A DNA stretch of 64,000 nt. Source: Syntrophobacterales bacterium (lineage in GTDB: Bacteria > Desulfobacterota > Syntrophorhabdia > Syntrophorhabdales > Syntrophorhabdaceae). Position numbers and translations under genes: made by a program. Location of the stretch: assembly GCA_031274925.1 (NCBI GenBank), contig JAISPL010000028.1:18392-82391 (forward strand). The letters are read 5' to 3'. This document shows positions 27,204 to 37,482 of this stretch, one piece after another. Position 1 is the first letter of the stretch; the number at the start of each line of letters is the position of its first letter. The notes under the pieces were generated by a model. It was not told where the DNA came from and did no database searches. It was given only the letters and a program-made list of their open reading frames with translations.

Positions 27204-27980
27204 ATGAGTATTGACCTTGCAAAGATCGGAGGGATTCTACGGACACGAAGAGAGGAGAAAGGTCTTTCCGTGGCGCAGATTTCCGATATTCTCTGCCTCA
27301 GGAGGACTCTCATAAAGGCTATTGAAACCGGTGATTGGGGACCGCTCCCTCACGAAGTCTACGTAAGAGGATTTATAAAAAAGTATGGGAGTATTCTCAA
27401 TACATACGACGACATAGCGTTCCTTCTCGAAGATCCAGTGGAAGAAGAGAAGGTCATTGATATCGTAGAGCTGTCTGCCAGGAGCCAGAAAACCAGTCCT
27501 CTTTCCAAGAGGTCAAGAGTGAAGACCGCCTGTCTTATCTCCTTGGCCATTGTTGTGCTCTGTTTCTTTGTATACGGTAGGCTGGAAAAAGAAAAGACCG
27601 TTGTCTCAAAAACCGAGGTAGTCGAGCAGATTACTGAAACTGTCCATACCCAAAAAGAAATGTCTACGGTCCGCCCCGTATCCGAAGTGAGCACTGTTTC
27701 GGAAAAAGGGAACTTGGAAGAGAATAGCAGTTTGTCTGCCATGTCGGAGGCAAAGAGGCTCATGATAACCTGCCATGAAAGAACATGGATAAGTGCAGTG
27801 ATTGACAGAGCCGAGAAGAAGGAGTTTATGCTCAGCCCTCACGAGATTGTTGTGTTGAATGCCAAGGAGCAGTTCGGTTTGCTTATTGGCAATGCGGGAG
27901 GGGTAAGACTTATTCTTAATGGTAAAGATGTAGAATTTACAGGAAAAAGCGGTGAAGTCAAGAGAATAGATCTTTCCTGA
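27204..27980 (+). CDS. RodZ-like HTH membrane protein
   Basis: A 258-residue bitopic protein. Residues ~6-70 form the RodZ-type helix-turn-helix (LRTRREEKGLSVAQISD and YVRGFIKKYG). One membrane helix lies near 109-125. The periplasmic part ends in a DUF4115-type domain (ITCHERTWISAVIDR, GGVRLILNGKDV). RodZ links MreB to the cell-wall elongation machinery; this assignment rests on architecture, and some such proteins may serve other roles. GGAGGG lies before the ATG. A terminator hairpin follows. Confidence 0.87.
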   Translation: MSIDLAKIGGILRTRREEKGLSVAQISDILCLRRTLIKAIETGDWGPLPHEVYVRGFIKKYGSILNTYDDIAFLLEDPVEEEKVIDIVELSARSQKTSPLSKRSRVKTACLISLAIVVLCFFVYGRLEKEKTVVSKTEVVEQITETVHTQKEMSTVRPVSEVSTVSEKGNLEENSSLSAMSEAKRLMITCHERTWISAVIDRAEKKEFMLSPHEIVVLNAKEQFGLLIGNAGGVRLILNGKDVEFTGKSGEVKRIDLS

Positions 27981-28016
27981 ATGATGATCACTTCACGTTT
28001 GTTTGATAGTATTATA

Positions 28017-28060
28017 GGAGCGAGGTGAGCCGTCCGTCGGTTGCCTCGCTCCTTCCTTTT
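28017..28060. terminator. Terminator between convergent genes
   Basis: GGAGCGAGG (28017-28025) pairs with CCTCGCTCC (28044-28052), followed by a T-rich run on the plus strand. It ends the rodZ-like gene and may also serve the transaldolase-like gene on the other strand. Confidence 0.8.
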
Positions 28061-28067
28061 TATCGGC

Positions 28068-28712
28068 TTACTTTTTTATGTTATCCCAGTCCTTCAAAAA
28101 CCTCTCAAGCCCTATGTCCGTCAGAGGGTGATTAATGAGCTGCTTCATGACATTGAATGGTATTGTTGCCACATCTGCGCCTATCGTGGCAGCCTGCAAC
28201 ACGTGGAGAGGGCTTCTGACGCTCGCCACGATAATTTCCGTTTCGAATCCGTAGTTTGAAAATATATTGAGAGTGTCTTCCACGATCTCCATTCCTCGGG
28301 ACGATATATCGTCTAGCCTCCCAATAAAAGGACTTACGTAGTCCGCACCGGCCTTTGCCGCAATCAGCGACTGAACCGGCTGAAATATGAGGGTTACGTT
28401 CGTCCTGATGCCTTCATGAGAGAGAACATGGACCGCTTTAATTCCCTCCTGAGTCATGGGAATCTTTATGACCACGTTTTGTCCAAGCTGGGCGAGCCGC
28501 CGCGCCTCCTCACACATTCCTTGCGAATCCGTTGATATTACCTCAAGACTCACCGGACCCTGTACCAGGGACAATATCTCCTTGATGGTCTCTTCCGGGC
28601 TCTGCTTCTCCTTAGAGAGCAGAGACGGATTGGTTGTGACGCCATTCACAAGGCCCATCTCTATCCCTTTTTTAATCTCTTCCGTGCTAGCAGTGTCAAT
28701 AAAGAATTTCAT
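28068..28712 (-). CDS. Transaldolase / fructose-6-phosphate aldolase family protein
   Basis: A 214-residue short transaldolase (FSA/TalC subfamily). The Schiff-base Lys is K83 in VVIKIPMT, with FIDTAST at the N-terminus, [11 protein letters not shown] near 24-34 and [13 protein letters not shown] near 165. Enzymes of this size act either as transaldolases in the pentose phosphate pathway or as fructose-6-phosphate aldolases; motif reading does not separate these. It is monocistronic, with an AGGAGG ribosome site. Confidence 0.93.
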   Translation of the reverse strand: MKFFIDTASTEEIKKGIEMGLVNGVTTNPSLLSKEKQSPEETIKEILSLVQGPVSLEVISTDSQGMCEEARRLAQLGQNVVIKIPMTQEGIKAVHVLSHEGIRTNVTLIFQPVQSLIAAKAGADYVSPFIGRLDDISSRGMEIVEDTLNIFSNYGFETEIIVASVRSPLHVLQAATIGADVATIPFNVMKQLINHPLTDIGLERFLKDWDNIKK

Positions 28713-29214
28713 GTATTCCTCCTAATGTTTTTCGTATTTGTCAGTGTGCCTTCTATCTTTTTCCTTTCCCCAGCGTGGCACAGATAGATATACCTCAAAT
28801 ATGTCACCATGAGTGAGGTTGCTGTGACCCCTCATAAGGACGATCTTAATAATCCATCATGTGCTCACTTCGCCGTCCGTGCTGCCTCTCCTCCGAGTCG
28901 ATGGTTCTTTCAAGGCCTAACCATGGATACCTTTTGAAAAGATACAACCTTGGCCCCCTGGAATCCATGGGTATAGGCTTTTTTGATGTCCATATTGATT
29001 ATGTCCGTCCGTTCAAGCCGTCCAGAACGGAAGCCTTTCTAGTTAAACATTCTGTCGCTCTGTCTTCATGCTCATGTTTTCGAAGTAGAGAGCTTATGAG
29101 GCCTCGCAAAATACATCCCGGTCATATTAATGAACGACAGAACGGCTGATTCTTCGAACAGTGACACCATTCGAACCCGTTTGTTATTATGCAGACCCCA
29201 ATTTGTTCAGTCTT
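28713..29214. other. Intergenic stretch, possible transposase crumbs
   Basis: About 500 bases without a confirmed gene. A plus-strand frame at 28859-29149 contains MGIGFFDVHIDYVRPFK, faintly like the catalytic-core start of IS481-type integrases (HIDIKYLP), so this may be a decayed insertion sequence. The match is too short to call. Confidence 0.35.
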
Positions 29215-29351
29215 TTAGGCTTCGGTTCCTGACTCATCTAAGTCCTCAACAGGGCAATACCCGGCGAGGAGGTCGCTGAAGATGATTTCAGTAAAACAGC
29301 CTCGGGAGTCTGTCTTTTTTCGGCCCTTTTCCCAGATTCGCTTATCCATAG

Positions 29352-29966
29352 CTATGGATAAGCGCACCCAGTATCTCGTTCCCAAAAAATAGCCCTTATG
29401 CATGTAATCGCCTCTGTTTGATGTTGCATAGCCGAGGGCATTTCCATATACATATGTCTCTGTAGGAGGTCATACACCGGATGCTCCAAGTTTTTTATCT
29501 GTGCGGTAACGTCCGCTGAATTGAACATCTCGTCGAATCCATTAGTGTCGATGGAAAGCACAGATGTTTCTCTGTCTAGGGCCAGTGCTCTGCCTTTTTC
29601 GTTTGCTGTAGCAGCTTTTATGAATTTAGTTCCTGTTACTGCGCCAAAGCCGTCTCTTCCAGGATAGTGCCCGTCATTCTCAATGTTGGCGAAAGGCGTA
29701 CTTGTTTCCCTTGTTTTGCCAATAAGAGGCATGGAATAGGTGCTTCCATATCTAGCCCTGAGATATTCCTCCGTGTATATCTTTCTTTTGCCTAAACATT
29801 CTCCCGCTTTTGGGTCAAACCACAGCATGGCAATTACATCCGGCGGCGTTACTTTCATCTCTTTATCGTCAGGATCCGGGTTGTTTATATTTTTTGTTAA
29901 AATTATATTTATCGTCAGGATCGGTCTGCCTGGAGTCAAGCTCGGAGCAAACATGAATAGCATCAT
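29352..29966 (-). CDS. Hypothetical protein, unrecognised
   Basis: An open frame of 204 codons whose translation looks protein-like from about residue 30 on (for example KVTPPDVIAMLWFDPKAG, ARYGSTYSMPLIG and MQHQTEAITCIRAI). I recognise no family. There is no signal peptide, membrane segment or metal motif. It lies after folK on the same strand, 65 bases downstream, without a good ribosome site. The N-terminal 25 residues look unnatural, so it may start later or be a truncated remnant. The region around it is rich in debris. Confidence 0.4.
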   Translation of the reverse strand: MMLFMFAPSLTPGRPILTINIILTKNINNPDPDDKEMKVTPPDVIAMLWFDPKAGECLGKRKIYTEEYLRARYGSTYSMPLIGKTRETSTPFANIENDGHYPGRDGFGAVTGTKFIKAATANEKGRALALDRETSVLSIDTNGFDEMFNSADVTAQIKNLEHPVYDLLQRHMYMEMPSAMQHQTEAITCIRAIFWERDTGCAYP

Positions 29967-30031
29967 CTTCGATCATATATTTTTCTTCCATTTTTCGAAA
30001 ATCCTGGGACCTATATACGCTTGCAGTGCAA

Positions 30032-30751
30032 CTATAATGGTTTTCCATCGATCCTCCGGCGATTGGAATACTGTGTGATCAGTCTGTTTACCTGCACCGC
30101 CGGCAGGTAAGGGGATATCTTCTGAGTTTTGTCGATCTCTTTCAGAAAAGAGGAAAGAGGTTTTTTGTATAGCGGGTGCACTAGTGATGGATTTATCTCA
30201 AGGCACGGCAGAAGGGCAAACTTTCTCTTCAGGAGTTGAGGATGAGGTATAGTCAGTGCAGGGGTTGAAAAGACCAGATCCCCGAACAGGAGAATATCAA
30301 GGTCTATCACCCTCGGACCCTTTGCGACCAGTCGGACTCTTCCCATGTCATGCTCTATGCCGTTCAGGAATGAAAGAAGACCCTTAGGCGAACCGTTCCA
30401 TCCAAGCTCAAGGGCACAATTGACGAAGTCTTCTTGCGGTACCGGAGATACCGGCGATGTGACGTACAAAGATGAGACGGCGAGGAACTTGGTTCTTCCG
30501 TCATCCTGGATCCGCCTGATGCTTTCCGCGCAATACTGAACCCGATTGTCCATGTTGGATCCGATCCCTATAAATACACCGTTTATTTTTATGTTGTTTG
30601 ACACGCTATCGCGTATTTCTTTTTCTAACTTAATTTTGTCGTTATCCACGGTACTTAAGGAGGGTTGTTCTTTGTTTTTGCCGATATTTTTCGGTGGAAA
30701 GATATCTTTTTCTTCCGGCTCCCGCGTGATTTTCCTGAAGCCTTTGATCAT
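30032..30751 (-). CDS. folK: HPPK (2-amino-4-hydroxy-6-hydroxymethyldihydropteridine diphosphokinase)
   Basis: Folate-pathway kinase that transfers diphosphate from ATP to 6-hydroxymethyl-dihydropterin. The domain begins near residue 57 (FIGIGSNMDNR) and includes SSLYVTSPV, FVNCALEL and the signature GPRVIDLDILLFGD, so the catalytic region is complete. The ~55-residue charged N-terminal extension is unusual and has no recognisable domain. A later start may be used, but I see no in-frame ATG with a ribosome site nearer the domain. It is not clustered with other folate genes. Confidence 0.88.
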   Translation of the reverse strand: MIKGFRKITREPEEKDIFPPKNIGKNKEQPSLSTVDNDKIKLEKEIRDSVSNNIKINGVFIGIGSNMDNRVQYCAESIRRIQDDGRTKFLAVSSLYVTSPVSPVPQEDFVNCALELGWNGSPKGLLSFLNGIEHDMGRVRLVAKGPRVIDLDILLFGDLVFSTPALTIPHPQLLKRKFALLPCLEINPSLVHPLYKKPLSSFLKEIDKTQKISPYLPAVQVNRLITQYSNRRRIDGKPL

Positions 30752-31007
30752 CTTGCCGGGAGTCTCTCATATCTCCTAGACTTTATCGGCATCGAATATA
30801 AGGGAAACATTGACAAATATCATGACAAACTTATAGAATTCAAGGCCTGACATAAGTATAAAGTATCATGTACAAATTGAAATAGTCAATCACTAAAACA
30901 TCTGAAAATTCGCGTGATTACTATCTCTTGATAAGGTATATTTTTTTAACTTAATCCCCCATTGATCGGTTGACGGGAAGTGGAATTTCTTTTAAAATAT
31001 AGGAAGT

Positions 31008-31505
31008 ATGGCGCTGAAAGAAATCAAAATCTATCCTGATCCGGCTCTTAGGGAGGTTGCGGTCCTGGTAGATGGAATTACCGATGAGATCGTCCGGTTG
31101 TCCGAGGACATGATAGAGACAATGCAACTGGCCAACGGGATTGGCCTTGCGGCCAACCAAGTGGGTGTGAGCATGAGAATGATCACAGTAGATCGAATCA
31201 TGAATAAAAAGCACGACCCTATCGCATTAATTAATCCGGAAATCCTTCTCACAGAGTCGGAGGATGCTGTTGAAGAGGGATGCCTCAGTCTGCCCAAATT
31301 CTACGAATTTGTAAAAAGAGCAAAAAAAGTCCGGGTCAGGGCCCTCAATGTTAAAGGCAAAATGATTGAGATTGACTGCGAAGATCAACTGGCAAGAGCC
31401 CTGCAGCACGAAATTGATCATTTAAATGGAATCCTGTTTATCGATCATTTGAGCCCATTAAAGAAGGAGTTCTTCAAAAAAAAGTACATGAGAATCAAGA
31501 AGTGA
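31008..31505 (+). CDS. def: Peptide deformylase
   Basis: A 165-residue metalloenzyme that removes the formyl group from nascent proteins. The three conserved motifs are present: GIGLAANQVG (45-53), EEGCLSLP with metal-ligand C92, and HEIDH with metal ligands H134 and H138 and catalytic E135. It is followed by fmt with a 4-base overlap, the classic def-fmt pair. Confidence 0.96.
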   Translation: MALKEIKIYPDPALREVAVLVDGITDEIVRLSEDMIETMQLANGIGLAANQVGVSMRMITVDRIMNKKHDPIALINPEILLTESEDAVEEGCLSLPKFYEFVKRAKKVRVRALNVKGKMIEIDCEDQLARALQHEIDHLNGILFIDHLSPLKKEFFKKKYMRIKK

Positions 31506-32422
31506 AAATAATCTACTTCGGTTCATCTGCTTTCTCCGTGCCTCCGCTCAAATCAATTCTTCCTGTTGTCTCTTGTATAGTGACCCGTAAGGCAAAACCA
31601 AAGGGAAGAGGATACCGGATCGAAGGTAACGAAGTGAAGGCGGTAGCCGCAGAAATGGATATTCCCGTCATAGAACTTGATTCCTTCAGGGATGAGGCGG
31701 CTCACCAACTCGAACGGTATAGACCAGATTTTTTGGTGGTCGCATCATTTGGTCTTATTATACCGAGATGGGCGCTAAAAATACCTTCTATAGGTCCGGT
31801 GAATATTCATCCATCCTTGCTTCCCAAATACCGTGGTCCTTCTCCGATCCAGTGGGTGCTATGGAACGGAGAAGGAGAGACGGGGATTACCTTCATCCGG
31901 ATGAACGAAAAGATGGACCAGGGCGACCTACTGTATCAGGAACCCATGACTATCCATGCAGAGGATAACATGGTTACGCTCTCAGAAAGACTCGCTTCAA
32001 GGTCTGGCGAGATACTGCCTCGTTTCATAGAAAATCTGAGCGAGGACAAAATCGGAAAAGGTACAGCACAGGATGAACGGGAGGCCACCTATACACCCAT
32101 TATCACAAAGGAGATGGGGAAGATAGACTGGAGCATCGGAGCGCTTGAAGTAAGCAGGCAGGTAAAGGCTCTCGTGTTTTGGCCAACGGCATACACCTAT
32201 CTCGACGAGGTAGTGCTCAAAGTATTCAGCTCAACGGTATGCGACCAGGAAAAAAGCGGGGAGGCGGGTCTCATTTCAGGGGTCACAAAAGAGGGTATCG
32301 TGGTGGATACACCCAATGGGACCTTGTTGATCACCGAGGTTCAGCTTGAAAGCAGAAAGCGGATCAAGGCGTACCAGTTTGCGCAAGGCTATAGGTCGCT
32401 TGTCGGAAAAAGACTGGGATAG
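31502..32422 (+). CDS. fmt: Methionyl-tRNA formyltransferase
   Basis: A 306-residue enzyme that formylates initiator Met-tRNA using 10-formyl-tetrahydrofolate. VNIHPSLLPKYRGPSPIQW near residues 100-118 contains the catalytic Asn and His and the SLLPKYRG signature, and DQGDLL holds the conserved Asp. The C-terminal ~100 residues form the tRNA-binding domain. The start is GTG overlapping the def stop. Confidence 0.95.
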   Translation: MKIIYFGSSAFSVPPLKSILPVVSCIVTRKAKPKGRGYRIEGNEVKAVAAEMDIPVIELDSFRDEAAHQLERYRPDFLVVASFGLIIPRWALKIPSIGPVNIHPSLLPKYRGPSPIQWVLWNGEGETGITFIRMNEKMDQGDLLYQEPMTIHAEDNMVTLSERLASRSGEILPRFIENLSEDKIGKGTAQDEREATYTPIITKEMGKIDWSIGALEVSRQVKALVFWPTAYTYLDEVVLKVFSSTVCDQEKSGEAGLISGVTKEGIVVDTPNGTLLITEVQLESRKRIKAYQFAQGYRSLVGKRLG

Positions 32423-32513
32423 GAACAATGTCTGTTGTTTTTATTGACAATGCAAGAGATTAGCTTTATTATCAATTCAAGATGGTACAATTTTTGCTAT
32501 AATAAAAGGAAAA

Positions 32514-34214
32514 ATGAAAACAATCGCAGCGGCTTTCACGATCCTATTTATTCTTATTTCATGTTCCAGTACCGATAAGGTAGGCCATGGTGCGAGGTCT
32601 CTCTCTGTGCCGAGCCACGAAGCTTATCAACCTAAAGATAAGAAGAATCCTGCAAATACAGAAGCGGCGCCATCGCCAGTAGTTCCGGAGGTAAATAAAG
32701 AAGAGAAGATAGAAGCCGGGATTACCGATGACGACGATATCGTTTCCCTTCTCGAAAATGATGGTTTTAAGGATTTTGACTTGCCCATCGTGTTTAATGA
32801 TGCAGTCAGGTATTATGTAGGCTATTTTACTACGGAAAAAAAGAAAGTTTTTGCGAACTGGCTTAGAAGATCGCGCCGTTATGTCCCGATGATTAAAATG
32901 ATATTAAAAGAGCATGGGTTGCCGGAAGATCTAGTGTATCTTGCCATGATAGAAAGCGGTTTTAACCCTAAAGCGTATTCTTCCGCAAAGGCTTGTGGAC
33001 CTTGGCAGTTCATATATGAGACTGGCGGGAGATATGGCCTCAAGGCGAACTTCTGGATAGATGAAAGAAGAGACCCAGAGAAATCGACCATCGCCGCCGC
33101 CAAATATTTGACGGACCTCTTTAATCAATTCGGCTGCTGGTATCTTGCCGCCGCAGGCTACAATGCAGGTGAAAAAAGAGTTGAGAGGGCCATAGAAAAA
33201 CACAACACCAGCGATTTCTGGGAACTGGCAAAATATAACGCCCTCCCGAGAGAAACACGAGAGTACATCCCTAAACTGATAGCAGCTTCGATTATTGCTA
33301 AAGACCCTGAGCGATTCGGTTTTGGAGGAATTACTTACGAGGAACCCGTGAGATTCGTGGAGATAAAGGTCCCTAGGGCTACGCCTCTCAGTATGATTGC
33401 CAAGGCAAGCTCTATGGAACTGACGGAACTGAAATCGTTGAACCCCGAGATATTGAGAGGAATAACCCCTCCTTATACCGATGATTATACGATCAAACTG
33501 CGAGCGTCGGCAAATGTTGCCTTGGTTTCCAAAGCCGTTGAGGACAGATCAGACAGAGAGAGGAAGATAAGGGATGTAGTTGTATACAAAGTCAAGAAAA
33601 AAGATACCATTGCAAAGATAATGAAGAGATATGGTGTACAGGAAGATGAGATATGTATGGTCAATAACTGTGACGGCAAGCCAATGGTGAAAACAGGGAT
33701 GGCCTTGAATATTCCGAAATTTTTGGACTCCGCGAGCACTCATAATGTTATGGTTGCATCTACAACGATAGCTAAGGAACGCTCCGAGACCGAGATGGTA
33801 AAGGTTTTGAAAGCAACCGTCCGACTCAAGAAAAACGCCAAGCCGGAAAAGACAAGGAATCGCGGCGAGCTGGTTCAGGCAAAAACAAAAATATATCACA
33901 TCGTCAAGAAAGGGGAGACCCTCTCCGGGATCTCATCCAAATACGGGGTTGAGATGGCCAGCTTGAAATCGGTTAACAAGCTAAGAGACGAGACAGTCTA
34001 TCCCAATATGAAGCTCATGCTTGCAGGCCACCAAAGTTATAAAAAAATCGAAGCGCCGAGGTCGGTAAGGGTTCATACCGTCAAGAAAGGAGAAACTCTT
34101 GCCCAAATCGCCAATAAGTATCGGGTTAGTGTGGCCACCCTTAGGTCCACGAATAACCTCAAGACCAGCAAAGTCCATCCGAAAATGCGCCTCAGGATCG
34201 TTGCCGAAGGGTAA
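32514..34214 (+). CDS. MltD-like lytic transglycosylase with three LysM domains
   Basis: A 566-residue predicted lipoprotein. The signal peptide ends in lipobox ILIS-C at C17. After a disordered linker comes the transglycosylase domain (about 110-270): AMIESGFNPKA with catalytic E147, GPWQFI and AAGYNAGE. Three LysM peptidoglycan-binding repeats follow near 355-402, 460-505 and 518-563. It cleaves glycan strands to form 1,6-anhydro-muramyl ends. The order of domains matches MltD. It starts 91 bases after fmt and probably has its own promoter. Confidence 0.93.
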   Translation: MKTIAAAFTILFILISCSSTDKVGHGARSLSVPSHEAYQPKDKKNPANTEAAPSPVVPEVNKEEKIEAGITDDDDIVSLLENDGFKDFDLPIVFNDAVRYYVGYFTTEKKKVFANWLRRSRRYVPMIKMILKEHGLPEDLVYLAMIESGFNPKAYSSAKACGPWQFIYETGGRYGLKANFWIDERRDPEKSTIAAAKYLTDLFNQFGCWYLAAAGYNAGEKRVERAIEKHNTSDFWELAKYNALPRETREYIPKLIAASIIAKDPERFGFGGITYEEPVRFVEIKVPRATPLSMIAKASSMELTELKSLNPEILRGITPPYTDDYTIKLRASANVALVSKAVEDRSDRERKIRDVVVYKVKKKDTIAKIMKRYGVQEDEICMVNNCDGKPMVKTGMALNIPKFLDSASTHNVMVASTTIAKERSETEMVKVLKATVRLKKNAKPEKTRNRGELVQAKTKIYHIVKKGETLSGISSKYGVEMASLKSVNKLRDETVYPNMKLMLAGHQSYKKIEAPRSVRVHTVKKGETLAQIANKYRVSVATLRSTNNLKTSKVHPKMRLRIVAEG

Positions 34215-34613
34215 TCTCCCCTGCCTGTGTCCGATTTGTTTTTGGTTAGACACACTTTGTCATATTTCAACTGAAGTTCGGTCAGACCGCTACCCGCGGG
34301 TAACGGACAGTCGTAGTCTATCTGTCGCAAGGAATGCCACAACCATCCTCCCCGAACGGTATTGCTCGCCGTATAGAGAATGGGAAAGAATCTGAGGCAT
34401 CGGCGTCATTCGGTCCTGTCCGGAATCAAGTATTTGCGAAATCTTACAAGAAATCGGGCTCGTGGTGTCCGGCTTGGAAAGAACATTTTTCTTGGATTCG
34501 CCGGGGTAGCGAAAAAGATCCAATTTATCCAAATACGAGAATGTCGGCGCAGACCAAGTATCGGTAGACTTACGAGTGTCTGTCTGGGAAAATAGAAAGA
34601 GGATGAGGGTGTA
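34215..34613. other. Intergenic stretch, nothing recognised
   Basis: About 400 bases between convergent genes. Short frames on both strands lack ribosome sites and family motifs. A small palindrome CTACCCGCGGGTA occurs near 34290. No terminator was identified. Confidence 0.45.
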
Positions 34614-35072
34614 TTAAACCTTCAGCACCAAGTTGATCATGTCGCCCCTGGAGAATCCCATGGCATGGAAAAATTGGAGCAGGTCCCAGTCGTTCCAGTT
34701 AACAAGTGTGTAAAGTGTATCCACACCGTAGCTCTTGATATTGGTTATCAGCAAGTTCGCAAGTACTTTTGCGATGCCTCTGTTCTGGTAGTCCGGGTCG
34801 ATACCTATGGTATCAATCCATCCGATATTATTGGGGACTTTAAATTCCCAGCCGCTTACTTCCCCAAGTATGAAGCCGACTACTTTCCCGTCAATCTCAG
34901 AGACAAGAGATGCGTCGTAGGGTCTTGACTCTGCCTGTTGGATAATCTTCGTGATCCAGTAATCGCGACGAGTCTCCCCAAGGACTTTGGTATCTAACTC
35001 GACAATGGCGTCGAGGTCATCTTTTGTCATATAACGTACACTAAATTTTTCAGAAAAACTGCTCATATCCAT
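34614..35072 (-). CDS. GNAT-family N-acetyltransferase
   Basis: A 152-residue acetyltransferase. The acetyl-CoA binding motif A is IGIDPDYQNRGIAKVLANLL near residues 90-109 (the Q/R-x-x-G-x-A pyrophosphate loop). VVGFILGEV forms the central strand and FFHAMGFSRGD the C-terminal motif B. Substrate is unknown; RimI-like and small-molecule acetyltransferases share this layout. It is monocistronic. Confidence 0.88.
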   Translation of the reverse strand: MDMSSFSEKFSVRYMTKDDLDAIVELDTKVLGETRRDYWITKIIQQAESRPYDASLVSEIDGKVVGFILGEVSGWEFKVPNNIGWIDTIGIDPDYQNRGIAKVLANLLITNIKSYGVDTLYTLVNWNDWDLLQFFHAMGFSRGDMINLVLKV

Positions 35073-35272
35073 CCCACCTCAATTGTTCTTTTTAACATAC
35101 TATACGGCATGCAGCAAGTCAAAGCGTTGAAAGCTAAAGAAATTTTTCAATAACGCTCTGATTTTAAACGGAAACTATCCTCGATAAATCACGATAATTA
35201 ACGAACTCGCGTCAAAAGACGACGCCCCCGGACTTACCTCGCCACGCTCATTGATGTGTGCTCCCCCACAGT

Positions 35273-36562
35273 CTATCTTCTAAACTCATTATCTTTGTAC
35301 ACAACTGCACCGTCCACGATAGTTAGGAGATTTTTCCCCTTCAGTTTCCAGCCGCCAAAGGGAGTATTCTTCCCTTTAGAAATAAAGCTGGCAGGGTCGA
35401 CGGTCCATTCTTTGTCCGGGTCAAAGACAATCAGGTCCGCGTGCTTACCAGGGGAAATTTCGCCGTAGGGGAGGCGGAGCATCTTTGCAGGGTTTACCGT
35501 GAGCTTGCAGAGAAGCTCTTTCATTGAAAGGATACCCTCATGGACAAGCGACAGGGACAAAGAAAATGCGGTCTCCAGGCCAGATATACCCGAAGAGGCG
35601 AGATTATACTCCACATCCTTTGAGGTCAGCTCATGGGGTGCGTGGTCTGTAGCGATGATATCAATGCTTCCGTTTCTCAGCCCTTCTTTAATAGCTTCCA
35701 TATCAGCACGGGACCTCAGAGGAGGATTAACTTTCGTGTTTGTGTCAAAAGTAAGAGTCGCCTCATCGGTGAGCGAAAAGTAATGAGGACAGGTATCACA
35801 TGTGATCTTCCCGTACAACTTTTTGAAGTGGCTGATCGCCTTCACGCTCCCTGCAGTCGATATGTGGGTCAGGTGAATATGTGAACCGGTGTACGCACCT
35901 ATGGCTATATCTCTCTGAACGATAATTTCTTCGGCGATTGACGGCACCGCATCAATTCCCGACAAAAGAGATGCGATTCCTTCGTGTACAAACCCTCTGG
36001 AGAGGTCTTCATCTTCACAGTGAGATATTACTGGTATGCCGAAGAGCTTTATATACTCCATTGCCTTCCTGAGTAATGCCGCATTCCTGACGGATCTGCC
36101 GTCATCCGATATGGCGACAATACCTGCGGCGTACATGTCTCCGATCTCGGAAAGCTCTTCCCCCTTGAGGTCTTTGGTAATAGACCCGCACGAGAAGACC
36201 CTGCAGACGCCCTCAGATTTTGCTTTTTCCACTATCGCTTCGGTAACGCTTCTGTTGTCGTTCACCGGGTTTGTATTTGCCATGCACACTATGGTGGTGT
36301 AGCCGCCCTTTATTGCCGCTGCAGTACCGGTTTTTATTGTCTCTTTGTACTCATAACCTGGTTCCCTAAGATGGGCATGGACATCAATAAGCCCAGGAGC
36401 AACAATGTAATTGCTTGCGTCTATGACCTGAATATCATCCTTGGCTGCGGAAATCTTGCGGTCGATCTTTTCGATTACATTTCCGTTAATGAAGACATCC
36501 ATTACTGAATCCAGGTCCTGAGCCGGATCAATAACTCTGCCTTGCTTTAGGAGGATTTTCAT
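35273..36562 (-). CDS. pyrC: Dihydroorotase
   Basis: A 429-residue class I dihydroorotase that closes carbamoyl-aspartate to dihydroorotate. The zinc-binding [10 protein letters not shown] is at 61-70 (H62, H64). Further His occur in SHCED and THIS, and the catalytic Asp in ATDHAPH near 305. It is the last gene of the ferredoxin-pyrR-pyrB-pyrC unit and overlaps pyrB by 4 bases. Confidence 0.95.
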   Translation of the reverse strand: MKILLKQGRVIDPAQDLDSVMDVFINGNVIEKIDRKISAAKDDIQVIDASNYIVAPGLIDVHAHLREPGYEYKETIKTGTAAAIKGGYTTIVCMANTNPVNDNRSVTEAIVEKAKSEGVCRVFSCGSITKDLKGEELSEIGDMYAAGIVAISDDGRSVRNAALLRKAMEYIKLFGIPVISHCEDEDLSRGFVHEGIASLLSGIDAVPSIAEEIIVQRDIAIGAYTGSHIHLTHISTAGSVKAISHFKKLYGKITCDTCPHYFSLTDEATLTFDTNTKVNPPLRSRADMEAIKEGLRNGSIDIIATDHAPHELTSKDVEYNLASSGISGLETAFSLSLSLVHEGILSMKELLCKLTVNPAKMLRLPYGEISPGKHADLIVFDPDKEWTVDPASFISKGKNTPFGGWKLKGKNLLTIVDGAVVYKDNEFRR

Positions 36563-37482
36563 GTTTCGCCTCCCGTAAGAAGATAGAGGATTGCCATCCT
36601 TACGGCTACGCCGTTCTCGACCTGCTCAAAGATCACAGAGTAAGGACCGTCGGCCACTTCATCGGTAATTTCCACTCCTCTATTCATGGGACCGGGGTGC
36701 ATAATAATTACATCTTTTTTTGCCTTTTTGAGATAGGACTGCTTAAGACCGAAGAGGGTGGAATATTCCTTGATGGACGGAATATAAGAGATGCCGCCTC
36801 GTTCTTTTTGTATACGCAACATCATGATTACATCTGCATTCTTTACGGCTTTTTCCAAATCGTATTCAACGTTGACGCCCAAGGTCTCAATATGGGGCGG
36901 AATCATTGTGGGTGGACCCGAGCAGGTAATATTTGTGTCGAAATACTTTAAGGCAAATATGTTGGAGCGCGCCACCCTGCTGTGGGCTATGTCTCCGACA
37001 ATTGTTACATTGAGCCCGTCCAGCCGACGTTTTTTCTCCCTAATAGTGAAAAGATCAAGGAGGGCCTGAGTGGGGTGTTCATGGGAGCCGTCGCCCCCAT
37101 TTATCACCGAAGACTCGACTATTCTTGACAGCATATGAGGTGCGCCGGGCATATTGTGCCGGATAATGATCACATCCGGCTTCATGGACTCCAGATTTTT
37201 AGCCGTATCCTTAAGAGTCTCACCCTTGACGTAGCTGCTGGTGCTGGCCGTAATATTGATTGTATCCGCGCTGAGTCTCTTTGCTGCGATCTCAAAGGAA
37301 GTGCGGGTTCTCGTGCTTGCCTCATAGAAAAGTGTTATGACCGTCTTGCCGCGAAGGGTAGGCACTTTCTTTATCTCTCTTCTCGATACGTCCTTGAACG
37401 ACTCGGCTGTGTCGAGAATAGCCATGATCTCATCTTTTGTGAGGCTATTAATTCCTAGGAGATCTTTTTTCCTCAAATTCAC
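36559..37482 (-). CDS. pyrB: Aspartate carbamoyltransferase catalytic chain
   Basis: A 307-residue ATCase catalytic subunit. The carbamoyl-phosphate loop STRTRTSFE is at 56-64, HPTQALLD lies near 135, and HPGPMNRG near 265. No pyrI regulatory subunit is present, consistent with the PyrR-associated class of ATCase. It touches pyrR by one base and pyrC by four, so all are translationally coupled. Confidence 0.96.
   Translation of the reverse strand: MNLRKKDLLGINSLTKDEIMAILDTAESFKDVSRREIKKVPTLRGKTVITLFYEASTRTRTSFEIAAKRLSADTINITASTSSYVKGETLKDTAKNLESMKPDVIIIRHNMPGAPHMLSRIVESSVINGGDGSHEHPTQALLDLFTIREKKRRLDGLNVTIVGDIAHSRVARSNIFALKYFDTNITCSGPPTMIPPHIETLGVNVEYDLEKAVKNADVIMMLRIQKERGGISYIPSIKEYSTLFGLKQSYLKKAKKDVIIMHPGPMNRGVEITDEVADGPYSVIFEQVENGVAVRMAILYLLTGGET

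Noticed and set aside
28859..29149. Possible IS481-type integrase fragment
   Set aside because: The likeness is limited to about 15 residues, without a DDE set or inverted repeats.
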